Source: Megachile rotundata
Lineage: Eukaryota; Arthropoda; Insecta; Hymenoptera; Megachilidae
Length of the DNA: 64,000 nucleotides
Direction of reading: 5' to 3'
Assembly: GCF_050947335.1 (NCBI RefSeq)
Contig: NC_134991.1
Coordinates: 4,898,001-4,962,000 of the forward strand
In this document: one piece after another, positions 38,235-50,955 of the stretch
Position numbering within the stretch: the first letter of the stretch is position 1
How the letters are laid out: every line of letters starts with the position of its first letter
The notes under the pieces: generated by a model
Told to the model about the DNA's origin: nothing
The model's database searches: none
The model's input: only the letters and a program-made list of their open reading frames with translations
Position numbers and translations under genes: made by a program

Positions 38235-41200
38235 TTCTACGAACTTGCTCAGTGCATAAACTCAGTTACAAGTGCAATAAACAGGATTATGTGTTACAAT
38301 GTGTATCATAAGTGTTTGAAAAATCACAGTGAGTGACCACACTGGTGTGTTCCCATACGTGTCAAACGGATTATTAAGTTTAATCAACTCTAAAACATGT
38401 CAAACAACGGACAATCTGAGGATATTCCAGAGGCTTCAACAAGATAAGTCGACAGACCATATACAATTCCGCTTCTCTAAAGTAGGCTCGTTTAATCGTT
38501 TCGCCAATTCTTTGATATTGTTGTTACACGATTTCATGACGTCAGATAGTCATGTCAAATCCGTCAAGTATAAACGAAACACAATTCTTAGCACAAGAAT
38601 TTAACATTAACAGCTTGCGACACAAATGGAGTAATAACATCAATCAGGTCTCTTGGCACATGACCAGTTTTCACGATTACGGAAAGTCACATCATTACGA
38701 TGTATCATGTTCTCATGTAAATACAATTACTTGATTCAAATATTCAATCTTTTCAACAAAAATCAATTTTAATTGTTCCATGAATCTAAGCAAACATGTA
38801 GTTTCAGAATTCAAAATAATTATTATACCGTCATAGCCAAGGTTACATTATTACTCTGGAAGAGTGTCCGACAGGTCCTTCGACCCACTGTTTTAGCGCA
38901 CTACCTGTCTCTCGCATACCTACCCTAATGGTCATAAAACCATTGCAAACACGTTTGCACGTATTCTTTGATAAAACAGGCTTATTATCCATTCATCTTC
39001 TTACATTCATTCAAAATCGTACAAAATGGATATAATAAAAATCTTCAAAACAATTCTTACATCTGGTTGTACAGACAGATGACCAACTAACTTGCGGATC
39101 TTAATATCATTGGTTGAAATTACAGGTTTCTACCACAAATATGATCTATCGTCAATTTCGTCAGAGTATTAAAATTAAAAACTTTATCTCAAAATTTACC
39201 TCATTGATATTATCTCTTTTCTTGCAAGAGGTTGCCCTATTTACAATTGAAGGATTTTGCTCAGGCCACTTCTTTAATAAACAATGAATATTATAAGGTG
39301 CTTCTTATATCTAAATTGTTTGAAAATTTATTCTCTAATATTTTGTGTAATTGAATTTCTGTCATATCAACTATCACTGACATTACAGTTGTCATCCTAA
39401 GAAGATTAGATTCAAATTCACACAAGATCTAATTTCATTGTTAGCTTTTCTATTTTATTACAAATGCAGTTCTGTCAATTGTCACATGATTAGGATATGT
39501 TAACAATTCAAGAGGATAAGAAATTAATGTATTCATCATCTATGTAATAACAGATAAATCTATTGTGATTGTTCAAAATATCTATTCAACAAAATCAGCA
39601 CACGTTAACTTCCTTAACCAGATTAAGGTTTTATCTAATCATTCAGATTTAGTGTATCAATCATTCAATCCTCACTATTGTTAAGTATCTGAAATCTCTT
39701 CCTACATCGATCTAGATTCGTACTTCTAAACATTTAATCTGAATCGGTTCATCGGGGGGAGCTCGACAGTTCCCCAACTCATACAAAATATGTCGTCCCG
39801 TGTGTAATTCAATTCACTTTAATTTGTAATGTAATCATACTTCGATTTGAAAAGTGAGAGAATGAACTACAAGTTCAGCATCTGCAAAAATGCTTACGTC
39901 TTTCCTCTACATTTCAGACTCCATGAATTCTTCATTTAAATTATAATTTAAAATTCGTAATTCAATTCAAAACGAAACTTATTCATTGAATTATTTCTCA
40001 AACTATTAGAGATTGTCAGTAATATGAGATCGATTGTAAACTCATTTATGATTTTCTTTTAAGAAAATCCAATAAGTTTTTCCAAAAACTTGGAACAATT
40101 GTTCATGTTCGCGAAAAGAACGCTGACTTTAGGTATGCATACATACGGTCATAAACAAATTTTATTCAATAAAAATTCAATGCCGACCTTTCGTCAGCTG
40201 AAATCAAGTGTAGAAGACGGTCATCAATGACATACTATTGTCATCAGGTTTCGACCCTCGTTTAGAATACTACCTGATGAAACCTTGGCTATCCTCATGG
40301 TCACAGAGTCCTATTTTTTATCAATTTTACATTATTCTATCATGAAATTTACTTTTCTTTAACTTCATGGAACAAAACATCAGAAACACCATTAAAATGT
40401 TATTATTGAAATCCATATTACAGATTAAGTTTGGATCATTGTTCATGATCAAAATTTCATGAAATATTTCAATTCAGAAGATTTACGACCTTCTTGAATT
40501 GGAGACTCTGTGTAACACGAAAACAATATACAAATACATGGTATTCCATCTAGAGACACCAAAACACCACAGATTCGTGTTATTAAAACAGTTCAAACAT
40601 TGAGGCTCATCCTCTATTTCTTTCTGACAGTTTTGAGGCAACTCGTTTAGTCTTGGTTTTTATAACAATCAAACCTGTTCATTTGGCACCCTTTGTGCAT
40701 CCCAGTTGTGCGCATTATCTTCCAATTCCTTGCTTTCTATCACGTCTTGTTTAGCTATCGTAAGAAAGTCAATTTATGATTTCGGACACTTTCCTCCTTT
40801 CATTCAACTCCTGAGAAAACCCAAACGGACAACATAAAACTGACTTTTCTCAAGTTATCACTCTCTGTTTCGGGGTCACATAAACGTACCTCCTGTGGTG
40901 TCACGGTCCGCGAAGTATGCGTACTTCAAGGACAGGGTCCCAAGTCAACGGGTCTTAGCAAAATAACAGTTGCCCACGTGCACCACAGCCGCAGGTTTTT
41001 CCAGGTAGCATACATGGGAAGCGTCTCTCGTGTTGGTAAAGGGGCTAGACGAGGCTAGCTCTCAGTCACAAGGTGACGCCCACGATTAGACCAACTCCCT
41101 GACGCTAATCACAATTCTAAGATAGACACGAGCAGAGAGTTGATTTGGTACAAGATGTTAGAAGAAAGGTTTTTGCAAAAACAAATAGCATACATGGGAA

Positions 41201-42425
41201 GCGTCTTTCGTGTTGGTAAAGGGGCTAGACGAGGCTAGCTCTCAGTCACAAGGTGACGCCCACGATTAGACCAACTCCCTGACGCTAATCACAATTATAA
41301 GATAGACACGAGCAGAGAATTGATTTGTTACAAGATGTAAGAAGGGAGATTCTTGCAAAAACAAACAGCATACATGGTGAAGCGTCTTTCGTGTTGGTAA
41401 AGGAGCTAGACGAGGCTAGCTCTCAGTCACACGGTGACGCCCACGTTAGACACACTCCCTGCCGCTAATCACAATTTTAAGATAGACACTTGGGTCTTGA
41501 CAATAAACAGCTATGTATGGCGCCCGTTCTTTACTTCCTTTAAAAATCCAAATCATTCAACTGTTTGATCACCTTGCTAACCATCATAATGGCCAATAAC
41601 TGAACTATCTTTTGGTGACGCACACTCACCTTTGTGAACTCATCGCAACAACAACATACGCAACCAAGATACGAGAATACACTAGAACACGAAGTGAGAC
41701 GAAAAACTAACTTTCGTTGATCGGATCAATTTCAAACAATCTGTAAATCACACAAGCTCAGTACAACGGTGCCTCAAACTGCCTTTCATATAAGTTTACA
41801 ACTTTAGTATTCTTTGAGGATCTATCAGCCACATCGAATGCATGTAACTGATTCAATTACCAATTCTTCTTCAGACTGCTTTCATCACAAATTCACAGTT
41901 AAACGACATACACAATCCAAATTCTACTTCGAATGTGTCGCAAGAACTAAACTATTCACATTAAAAATTACAACATGTTAATTAGTTGAACAAGGTCATT
42001 GTGAAATCACGCTCATTCACGCATATCACATCAGACGCAGTGATGTACCATTCTTTGATTTCAAACAATTTGTTATTGGCGATTCGTTAACGAGTTCTAC
42101 GCAAGCGGACATTAAATCATCAAGTGAATCATCAGGATTCAGTGATCAAACGAAAGAAAGCATCATTAAGAAAACTAAATACACCATCATTGCAATGGTC
42201 TCTTGGTGCCATGATACACAAGATCAGACAGCTCCATTCAGGAGTTCAACGTTCAAGATGCTACAACAATTCTTTTTACGAAATCCAGCGAGTGTCACTT
42301 TCTACCAATCAAATAGGACAAGTACACCCGGTAACATCAAGATAATCGTAGGTGATACCACACGAAACTCTACAGTTCAAAGATAAGTACCCAGACTTTA
42401 TTTTATTGATCGGTACCCTCTCAAC
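38235..42425 (+). other. Non-coding interior of the LTR retrotransposon
   Basis: About 4.2 kb without a long open frame. It is less AT-rich than the flanks and has stops in all frames. Notable parts are a 14-base complement to U3 at 38337-38350, a purine-rich TCGGGGGGAGC at about 39754 that resembles the terminal purine tract, and three 180-bp tandem units at 41007-41489. Small plus-strand frames at 38329-38604 and 42124-42386 show no retroviral motif. Confidence 0.7.
41007..41489 (+). repeat. 180-bp tandem repeat, 2.7 copies, inside the LTR element
   Basis: AGCATACATGGGAAGCGTCT starts units at 41007, 41187 and 41367 (the third has one extra base, TGGTGAAGCG). Each unit includes GGGGCTAGACGAGGCTAGCT (third: GGAGCTAGAC...), a TCAGTCACAMGGTGACGCCC phrase and GATAGACAC. 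The third copy stops at 41489. The spacing is exactly 180 bases twice. Confidence 0.93.
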
Positions 42426-42435
42426 GGGGGGAGGA
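42426..42435 (+). other. Polypurine tract
   Basis: GGGGGGAGGA abuts the right LTR (TGTTCC...), in the position where the RNase H-resistant primer for plus-strand synthesis lies in LTR elements. Confidence 0.8.
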
Positions 42436-43273
42436 TGTTCCGAAGCACTCGGAATATAATTAGCGTAATATTTATGGGTGATTTGTCAAACCTTTACTCT
42501 TGCAATTTCAAACGGATCTTCAAGACCACATGGATGTCTCTACAGCTTGACATTCTTAACTATTGACAATAACCTTTTAACAGGCCAGGAAAGCACATCT
42601 TTATAACGCCAATATATCTTTCCTTAAAGAAGTTTATGTCCATAGTCCTAAACTGTGCACCCTTGCTGTGTGCAGTATTTACGAAAACCCTTGCGTACTC
42701 GGCGGACCAGGCACTCTGACTCGGTCATTCAGCAGTCTCGCAATGTGTCCCACTATTTAGTTCTTTTGAAGGACCCAAATCACTTAACTGTTTGGGTCAC
42801 CTTATTAACGAAACGTTATTTACAACCCTGGACTGAAGGCTAAAATCTTACAATCCCATTCGTCGAACCATCTCACCAATCACTGTTTTTTACAAATAAC
42901 AATCTGTCCGGATTGGTCCCTTTTGGCAACGCCTTCACGTCCTGAATTTCCTCCTGTGCTTTCTTTTCTGGCTGTTTAGAGACAACTAGTCAGTCTTAGA
43001 TTAACTTTGTAACTGTCAACTACATCAACACATAACAACCAGTATAATTAGTGGGATGATGATCTACATCCTTCATTTGACCTGGACACACCAGTGTGGA
43101 GGACTCTGAGCCACTATATAAACTCTACTTTACAATAAAACTCTACTTCATAATATTAACTTTAGAAATATTCCACGACTGTAACAGGTTTTGGAAACGC
43201 CATGGGTCGACGAAGATTTACAACCTTCGTAAATAACTGTAAACAGTTTATATTTTACCCATCGCGCGTAACA
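42436..43273 (+). repeat. 3' LTR of the non-coding retrotransposon
   Basis: 838 bp, same length as and visually identical to 37378-38215, ending GCGCGTAACA just before the ATTTA target duplication. Confidence 0.93.
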
Positions 43274-43278
43274 ATTTA

Positions 43279-45966
43279 ATTACCATGCATTTGCCAATAT
43301 GTATATTTTATTAAGATAAAGGTCATAAGTGGATGTTATTACTTATTTACTTTTCTATTTTATTTCCAATTTGAAACTAAATATACATTTAACAGTAGTT
43401 TTGGTGTTAAGAACGACACAATAAATGATACTGTGATATGATTCTATCCAGGAGCTTAAGTAGAGCTCTACACATTTGTTTATTTGCGAACTCAGAAATT
43501 TATGATTTTCTCGTGCAGCGTAGCGGTAGAAACACGAAACGGCACTGTATCTAGTGGTCAGTTTGAAAGAGAATTTAGGTTTGTTTCTCTGCTATCCTTT
43601 GCACCTCGAATTTACCTCATCCGGGAGACGTAACGAGCTCGAAGCCTTTTTTTGCCAGTCCGTTGGATACACGGAGGTATACGTGGTACAACGCTTGGCA
43701 GGGCAAATTGCTTTCGGAACGGAAGACTGCCCGGGGCAAAAGGGAGCTTTAAGGTAAAATGATTCACGTTGTCGCTCGACCGTGAACGAATCCCTCTCTC
43801 ACTCCTTATTCTGTCCGTTTTCATCGTTTTCTCATATTTTTCTTATTCTTTTCTATTTTTCTCAACCCCTTTCGTCTATATCATTTTTTATCCTTTACGC
43901 GAATCCTATCTTTCCCTCTTTGCGTTTTGTTTTATTACATCAGTGTTTAGATATCTATCTAACTTTCTGTTTGTTACATTTTGTAGTCTCTGCACAACTT
44001 TATTCAATTTTTTATCTGTGATTTTTATTACACGTGAAGTTGTCTAAAATAACAATTAACATTGTCAAGTATACGACCGATTGCTTTGATTCATTAGAAT
44101 ATTTCTTTCGGTCAATATTATATTTTTACAACCAATTTCGTATGTCAGTTGATTGTCATAATTAGAACAAGTATTAAAATAAATCTTACCTCTGAAATAA
44201 AAAAGTTTTCAAATTACATTATTTGGAATAGAAAAACAATTGATGGTAATTTAAAATGTAATTAATCCATCTGCATATTACTTCTCATGCAACTATATTG
44301 TATGAAATAATAAAATTTGAGAAAAAACTTCATAATGACATAATTACAAACATTTCTTATTTTTAAGAAATTCTTTTCAAATGATTTTCTTAAAATCATA
44401 CAGATTTACAATGTTATAAAATTGCATCTTTCTTAAAATAAATTTTCTAATGAAAAATTAGTTAGAAGTCTAGATATTAAATAATGTTGTTAGTCGAGTT
44501 AAATTATATTAAATTTGATTAGTTAAATAAAATAATGATAGGTATGAATAAGTTAGGTTATGTTGTATTAGGATAGGATAGATTAGTTTGATGATTGATT
44601 ATTATTTTCTCATTTTTATTAATATTGCTTATATTACTTCCTACTATTACTAGCAGTTTACAGATAATATATATGTTATTTCTTATAATTACTTTTAAGG
44701 TTTAAATAATACATTTGTGCGATAAAACAGTACAAGTTATGCAATGAATCTATTAATAAAAATTGAAAATCATGTACCTCACTTTGAATAATTTGTAAAG
44801 AATAATTATCAGAATTTTTATTTAGTGATATGACTATTTACATCAAATTCTAAAAGATTGAAAATATCTCTTTTTTCAATTACAAAAAATTGTTAACATT
44901 ATTTAATTTTATCGAATAATTGGAGCTATCAACGCATTAGTAACCTAATCTTGAAAGGTTATTATGCAGATTATGATGAATTAAATTATTATAATAATAA
45001 TCATTGATAGTGTAATTCGTGGAAGGCTATTGAATATTGGGCTGAAATGTTAATTCACTTGAAATTGTGTGCTAAATTACTATTGTACTGAGAGCTTCAG
45101 TTAATCCGGAGAATATCAAATCACTAAACGAATTATGGATCTTCGTTTAAAGCCGGATAAATGCGTATTTCAGCATGTTGTTTCAAAATATGTGTATCGT
45201 CAGATTAATATTATACTGCTTAATAAGATATTATAGATAATGCGAATATGCTGTACGTAACAGAATATGGTTCGAGAGTTCTACAAGTTAATTATACTAA
45301 TCGCTGCTCATAAATGTTAAATAATAAACGTTTTTCTTTTTCTAATTTCTTCACCATTTTAGAACGCATTAATTTGCATTGGTATTCTAAATATAGACAT
45401 AAATCGTTCAACATTATTTTTTTCATGAAGTTTTCGCTGTATTCGAAGAAATAATATAATATTACGGTTATCTCGAATATTTTTTTAAATCTAGGTTTAG
45501 CTTCACATTCCGATCGACCGAGCATGTTTCAGCCTTGATAATTAAAAGTGTAAGGCTGTGAAATCCAATAAAATGTGACCACGTACGGTATGGTTGCGTG
45601 TGGCATACAAAATAGTACGTGTCACTCAAAATCCACGAGATGAAACGCGAGATATCACGAAACATAGAAATTATTTTCTTTGTTTCCGTCGCATTGATTA
45701 TAGGAAGTTCCATGAGAATTGTTCTGGAAATTGGAAATGTAAAATTTTGCTTGTTTAAGGTTTGTGAAATTAAGCAATTAGAAACTCTGGAAATTTAGAG
45801 ACATAAACATTTGCACATTTCTTTATTTGAAAAATAAAAAGTAAAAAATTTGAATATATCAATGAAAATTTGCAAATTGATGTATAGAGGAGTTTGACAC
45901 TTTTACAATTTAATTATTCGAGAATTTGAGAATGTCTTGCAAATTTCGATTGAAAGAAGTTTACCA
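43279..45966. other. Non-coding DNA with a GC-richer patch
   Basis: 43500-43800 is GC-richer and holds overlapping open frames (43554-43757 plus, 43612-43824 minus) that I do not recognise; it could be an exon or regulatory DNA. The rest is AT-rich; T/C-rich at 43790-44020. No gene is supported. Confidence 0.4.
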
Positions 45967-45970
45967 TTAA

Positions 45971-46355
45971 TTTGTAATGGTCACACTTCGTCAGAATGGC
46001 ATACTGGGGCATAAAATGTTTCTTACAAAGAAGTTATTCATTATTTTAAATTTGAAAAAAATGTAAATAATCTTTGCAAGCTTTAACATATTTCGCAGCT
46101 GATTTCAATAAATTTGAATATGAACAAAATTCAAAAATGTGAAAAAATTTGAAAAATGGTTTCACAGAAAAATTCCAAATTTTGTTCAATTTTAATATAA
46201 AAAATTAAAACTGTAGTTGAACAAAATGAGGAATAAAATAGTCAAAATACCGGTGTTTCAAACAAAGTATTTATTCAGATTTTTAGGATAAAAAGTGTCT
46301 GAAATTGAAGCTAAATTGGCTAGGGTCGTTTCATGCCCAGTGTGACCATTAAGGG
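45971..46355. mobile_element. TTAA-flanked MITE, piggyBac-like
   Basis: TTAA at 45967-45970 and 46356-46359. Left end TTTGTAATGGTCACACT; right end read inward CCCTTAATGGTCACACT. Thus 13 of the inner terminal bases match exactly. 385 bp, AT-rich and non-coding. The left CCC has probably mutated. Confidence 0.6.
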
Positions 46356-46359
46356 TTAA

Positions 46360-48074
46360 GATCGATTGGTTTTTTGCCGTGCTCTCATCCTTATCCAAAG
46401 GAATGCTATATTGCACCCGAGTGTACAGACAATTGCGACTGCAATAATGGGTAGCTCTTGATCTGGAAGTTCAAAGTGGATCACACCCTGTGCTAAGGCT
46501 ATAAATGTCTCTGGTAGAGGTACGGTCTACGTAGTTTAAGGCTAAGTGGTCATAATTCTACATGAAAGGTACCAATGACCTTATTACACCATAGAAAAAG
46601 GTTGTCATATGTAATGGAACCTACTTTGGGTTATTGTGTAATCAAATTATATCCTTAGCTATTATCCGGATAAAAAATGACAGAACTTTCCAGGAATCCT
46701 CGTAGACAGTGGTATGAAAAAGTATTTAAAACTTCTGTTTAATACAATAGACAGAGAAATGAATTGTATTATAATTTTGAATCGACGTATTTATGAATAA
46801 TTCCTTTAATTACTGAATACTCAAAAAATTCTTATAAATTATAATTAGTAATCAACGATGAGGCAAAATGTATTTGGAACTTTTTTTGTGGTGCAACAAA
46901 TAAAATAGTAAATTATATTTCCATTTGTGATAAGCTTATTGATAGATGATTATGCTGATTATGAAGTATTAAAAATATTTTGGCATGATTGGTTCTGTAG
47001 TTTTTCAAATTTTGAAAAATATTCAATCAATTATAAATAATCATCAACAGAATGTCAAAAACTATTCCAAAATGCAATTTTGCAGTTATTCATAAATAGC
47101 TAAATTATTATTATGAGTGTGATTTTATTTTTTGAGTATGAACTATTCTATCAATAAGTCAATATTGTCATATGCTTTGTTTTTTTTTTAAAGTGGACCA
47201 AGTTCATTTTTTGTCCTTACGAGATATTTAAGGGTTTGCATTTCAATAAATTTAAAAATACTAATAATTATTAATAGACAATTTTTTTTGTTTTGTGGTA
47301 TTAGATAATATACGTTTGTAAAAGAACATATACCATTGAAAAAGTAAAGTTAATCTAATAACTTGTCATGACTTTTAAATAAAATAACCCAAATAAACTT
47401 GCCTCACTTTCAAAATAAACTGCTCTCATTAAATCTTGAAATTTTTTAAGAATTAAATTTTGAAATTTGATCCCATTAACAAAACAACTATTAACAATTT
47501 AACACTATAAAGAACTGTTAAAAGTATCCTTTTCTGGAAAGGAAGTAATATTCTGTCTAATATAAGGAGAAATATTTCCTTTATCGAAATAACTTTCCTC
47601 TGGTTTCGTGCGGAACTTTACTTTGAACACTCAGGTTTGTGTATCTCAACATATAAATTAAAGTTCATAACATCAGCAAATTGAAAAAGAATTTTTCCAA
47701 CATTTTCGTTTGAAAATAGCATATCTCGCTATGTTTGGATTTTTCTAGAGTCGGAAGGACCATTCTAAAGGACATTACTATTGCATTCTGTAATTGTGTC
47801 TCGTTTCAGATACCGTTTTCCGGGATCTTCAGCAAATACCCATATAAAGACTATTTTCTTGATAGCTTTCGAGTGCGTTCGAGGAAAATATTTTCTAGAT
47901 ACTTTTACAAAATATCGTTCATTTCATATCATACGTGATGAAAGCTGTTATAAAATGTCAATCAAGGTTATAACGATATGATTAGTTATCTTTGAAGATA
48001 TAAGATTGAAGCATCCTTTTTCTAATGTATAAAACATATTATTTTTATGCGTGTGGTCGTATTGTTAGATTTAT
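46360..48074. other. Non-coding DNA with a decayed dispersed repeat
   Basis: 46360-46640 is GC-richer and unrecognised. Bases 47218-47282 (GAGATATTTAAGGGTTTGCA and following) match a repeat near 27760. No gene is supported; frames at 47735-47981 overlap and look accidental. Confidence 0.4.
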
Positions 48075-48860
48075 TTTCTCAAATTTCTGAATCACCAATA
48101 TCTTAAATTCCTAAATTTATTCCTAAATTCCTTAAATTCCTAATTTATCAAATTCCTTAATACTGAATTATTTAATCCTCGTATTATTAAATTTATCAAT
48201 TCTAACTGTAACGTCTCAAATTTTCGTATTTTTAAATTTTCAAATTCTCTAATCTACAAATTTTCGTATTCCTATGTCTTCGAATTACTAATTTTCCATT
48301 TTTCAAATTTCAAAATTCTCATACTCCAAATTTCCAAATTTCTCAATTTTAGGATTTCCAATTACTTGAATTTCCAAATGTCGAATGAGTCAAATTACAG
48401 ATTTTTCGAATTCTAAAATTCTGCACTTATCAATTTTCTAAATTTTCATATTTAAGTTCCATATCCCCAAATTCTAAAATTCTCAAACTCAGAATTTTTT
48501 GCATTAATAAATGAGATTTTCGACTTTTAAGACCTCTAGAACCCTCAAATTCCCAAATTCCAAAATCATCAAATTTAGAATTTTCTGCCTTAATAAAATT
48601 TTTAGATTCTTAAATTATCAACTACCCCAATTCACAAGTTATTCAATTTCCAGATCTTCGATTTCTGGAAGCCCAAATTTCCCATATTTTTAACTCCCCT
48701 TTCCTAATTTAAAAATTTCCAGATTTGTATCCAAATCTCTCTATGTTCCAAATATCCTATATCCATATTCCCCAGGTCCCAAATTCTCCAAAACCTGGAA
48801 ATTCAAACATTTCTAAATTTCTAAATTTCCTAAGACTTTCTCCGGTACTCGAAATTCTGT
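48075..48860. repeat. Degenerate AAATTCCCAAATTTC tract (C-rich on plus strand)
   Basis: About 790 bases of loose units such as AAATTTCCAAATTCTC, the reverse complement of the GAATTTGGG tracts at 1.5, 19.2 and 54.0 kb. The 60-codon frame at 48511-48693 is low complexity. Confidence 0.75.
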
Positions 48861-48977
48861 ATTCATGCATCTTTATCCTAGATTTCTGATTAATGCAAGA
48901 TTTATCACATTTGATCTCAAAGTGCGTCAATCAGACTCGTCAAAATATAAGTGGTTAATTATAATGTTATTTATCTA

Positions 48978-49918
48978 CAAGGTGGCTCACCATATTTTGC
49001 CATGTAGATTTGCATCATTATTATTACTGATAGCAAACAATGTTTCAGATAACGTTTTATGGTTTTGAGAGGGGCATATGCTGGTGGTATATTTTTTTTG
49101 TAGGTGGACGTGTAAACGACATATGAAGGTCATTAATGTTTTTTTAAATGGAATCATATATTTTTTATTGCATCAACTGATACTCTTTCATATTCTTTAC
49201 AAAAAAGTATTAATCTATTTATGTGAAAAAATCATTAGTTTAGGAGATATTTTAATTTTAATATCTGTTTACAGAAAAGGTTCAATGTGGCGGCCATTTG
49301 CATCAGAACACTTTCTGAATCGAAATATTAATGACTTACTAACATTCTGTAGTGTATAATCTTTCTGCATGTGTAGCACTTTTCCAAGCTTCAAAATAAA
49401 CTGATAATATGTCTAGCTTTTCTTCTTCAGAATATTTCATTATGAAATGATAATTCATCGTATTAGGGACGTAACAGAGACTAAATTTCACTGTTACTAC
49501 GTAACAAAAAAAAAAAAAAAAAACTCACAATTCATTTGGTGACACGTGACCTCTCAAAGCATGTAGGAAAACATTTGCTGTTCAGTTAGGGCAATTCATA
49601 ATATTGATCAGAAAACCATGATTTCCTAACAAGTTAGAATTAAAATATCTCCTAAATTAATGATTTCTTCACATAAATAGATTAATACTTTTTTGTAAAG
49701 AGTATAAAGGAGTATCAACTGATGCAGTAAAAAATATATGATTCCATTTAAAAAAAAATTAAGGACCTTCGTATGTTCTTTACACATCCACCTACAAAAA
49801 AAAATATATCACCAGCTTATGCTCCTCTCAAAACCATTCAACCTCATCTGAAACATTGTTTGCTATGAATAATAATAATGACGTAAATCTACATGGCAAA
49901 ATGTGCACCACCGCCACT
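48978..49918. mobile_element. DNA element with ~300-bp inverted arms (copy B)
   Basis: Same element as 29378-30354. Starts CAAGGTGGCTCACCA; arms run about 48978-49270 and 49620-49918. A block of roughly 130 bases around 49060-49195 is virtually identical between copies. The right terminus has diverged, so its edge is approximate. The 93-codon frame at 49078-49359 lies inside the arm and middle and is not a known protein. Confidence 0.75.
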
Positions 49919-50649
49919 CAGGTCGTCATATTCAGGTCGTCAGCCATTTTCAAATCTTTATTCCAAATAAAATAGCAACAAATATAAATCTCTTCTTCAT
50001 TTTTTCTATTCATGAATTTAAACCATTCAACCGAAGAAATATTTGTAAAATTTTAATGCAGCTATAACGAAATCATTTTCAGAAAAGACCAAAAGTAAAT
50101 CCTGTTAAAATATAGAACTAACTAAATCTTCCCTACGGTATCTGTTCAATTTTTCTTGAATATATCCAGATATTTCTATGTAACCATTTTTCCTTCGATA
50201 AAATGCAAATTTTCAACTTTAGCCGCGAACATGCAACCTCAAACTATCATGAATTCCACATCCATATTTTAACGTTATACTGCGGTTTAAAATCCGTGGA
50301 AAACAGCAGACGTTCTAAAAATTACATCGTATCAAATATTTTGGAATTTTTCATTAATGAATTTGTAATTTTATTTGGTGTTTGATTAGTTTCGTTTGAA
50401 AGAACAAAATATGTTTCTACGTACGTCGATATTAATATCTGTGTAACCAACTGGGTACCAGCGTACTCGTTGGACCTTCGATATTTAAAACTTTTCGTAT
50501 AACTCTTTGCTGTGTGATTTTATGATATTTTTGAAAGGAAGTATAAATGCAATTATCTTTTAAATTCTATATTAATCGCAAAGCTAAGTTAAATTTGTTG
50601 CGCTGAAATATTTTATTTATTCATGTTTGATTAAATACAAAACTTACAT
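49919..50649. other. AT-rich DNA, nothing recognised
   Basis: No repeat unit, coding frame or element end could be supported. Confidence 0.4.
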
Positions 50650-50955
50650 TGTGTACATGTTATTGGACAAAATATTAAAATAGAGATGTTGCATACAGTA
50701 CGTACTTTTCAGACGAAATATAAAAATGTGAAAATTGTCTTGTGTACATATCATCAGATATACAAAACTAAAAAAATTGTCAAACAAAATAAGAAAATAC
50801 AGAAACTGCGGAGCGTACATATTATCAGACAAAATATGAAAATGCTAAAATTGTATAATTTACGTGTTATCAGACCAAATGTAAAAATACAAAAATTATT
50901 CAACATACATATTATTCGACAAAATACGAAAATGCAAAAGTACAAACGTATAAGG
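50650..50955. repeat. 45-bp tandem repeat, about six degenerate units
   Basis: Units starting CATATTATCAGACAAAATAT recur at 50818, 50863 and 50908, with weaker copies upstream from about 50650. Because 45 is a multiple of three, an open frame persists on the plus strand (50686-50970), reading 15-residue repeats of the form HIIRQNxKMxKL. A minus-strand frame is also open. AT-rich codons and the lack of any known family favour a non-coding minisatellite. Confidence 0.7.

Larger units (their letters stand above)
37378..43273 (+). mobile_element. Complete non-coding LTR retrotransposon with identical LTRs
   Basis: 5896 bp: a left LTR (37378-38215), a 4220-bp interior, and a right LTR (42436-43273). 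Both LTRs are 838 bp and I see no difference between them. The element is flanked by 5-bp direct repeats ATTTA (37373-37377 and 43274-43278). A 17-base primer-binding site follows the left LTR and a purine tract precedes the right LTR, fixing the plus orientation. No gag, protease, RT or integrase motif is visible in the interior; the longest frame is about 90 codons. It therefore resembles LARD-type non-autonomous elements that borrow proteins from a partner. LTR identity implies a recent insertion. A BEL/Pao, gypsy or copia affiliation cannot be set without coding sequence. Confidence 0.93.

Noticed and set aside
41007..41489. Regular repeats considered as a CRISPR array
   Set aside because: Units are contiguous 180-bp tandem copies without unique spacers, inside a eukaryotic LTR element.
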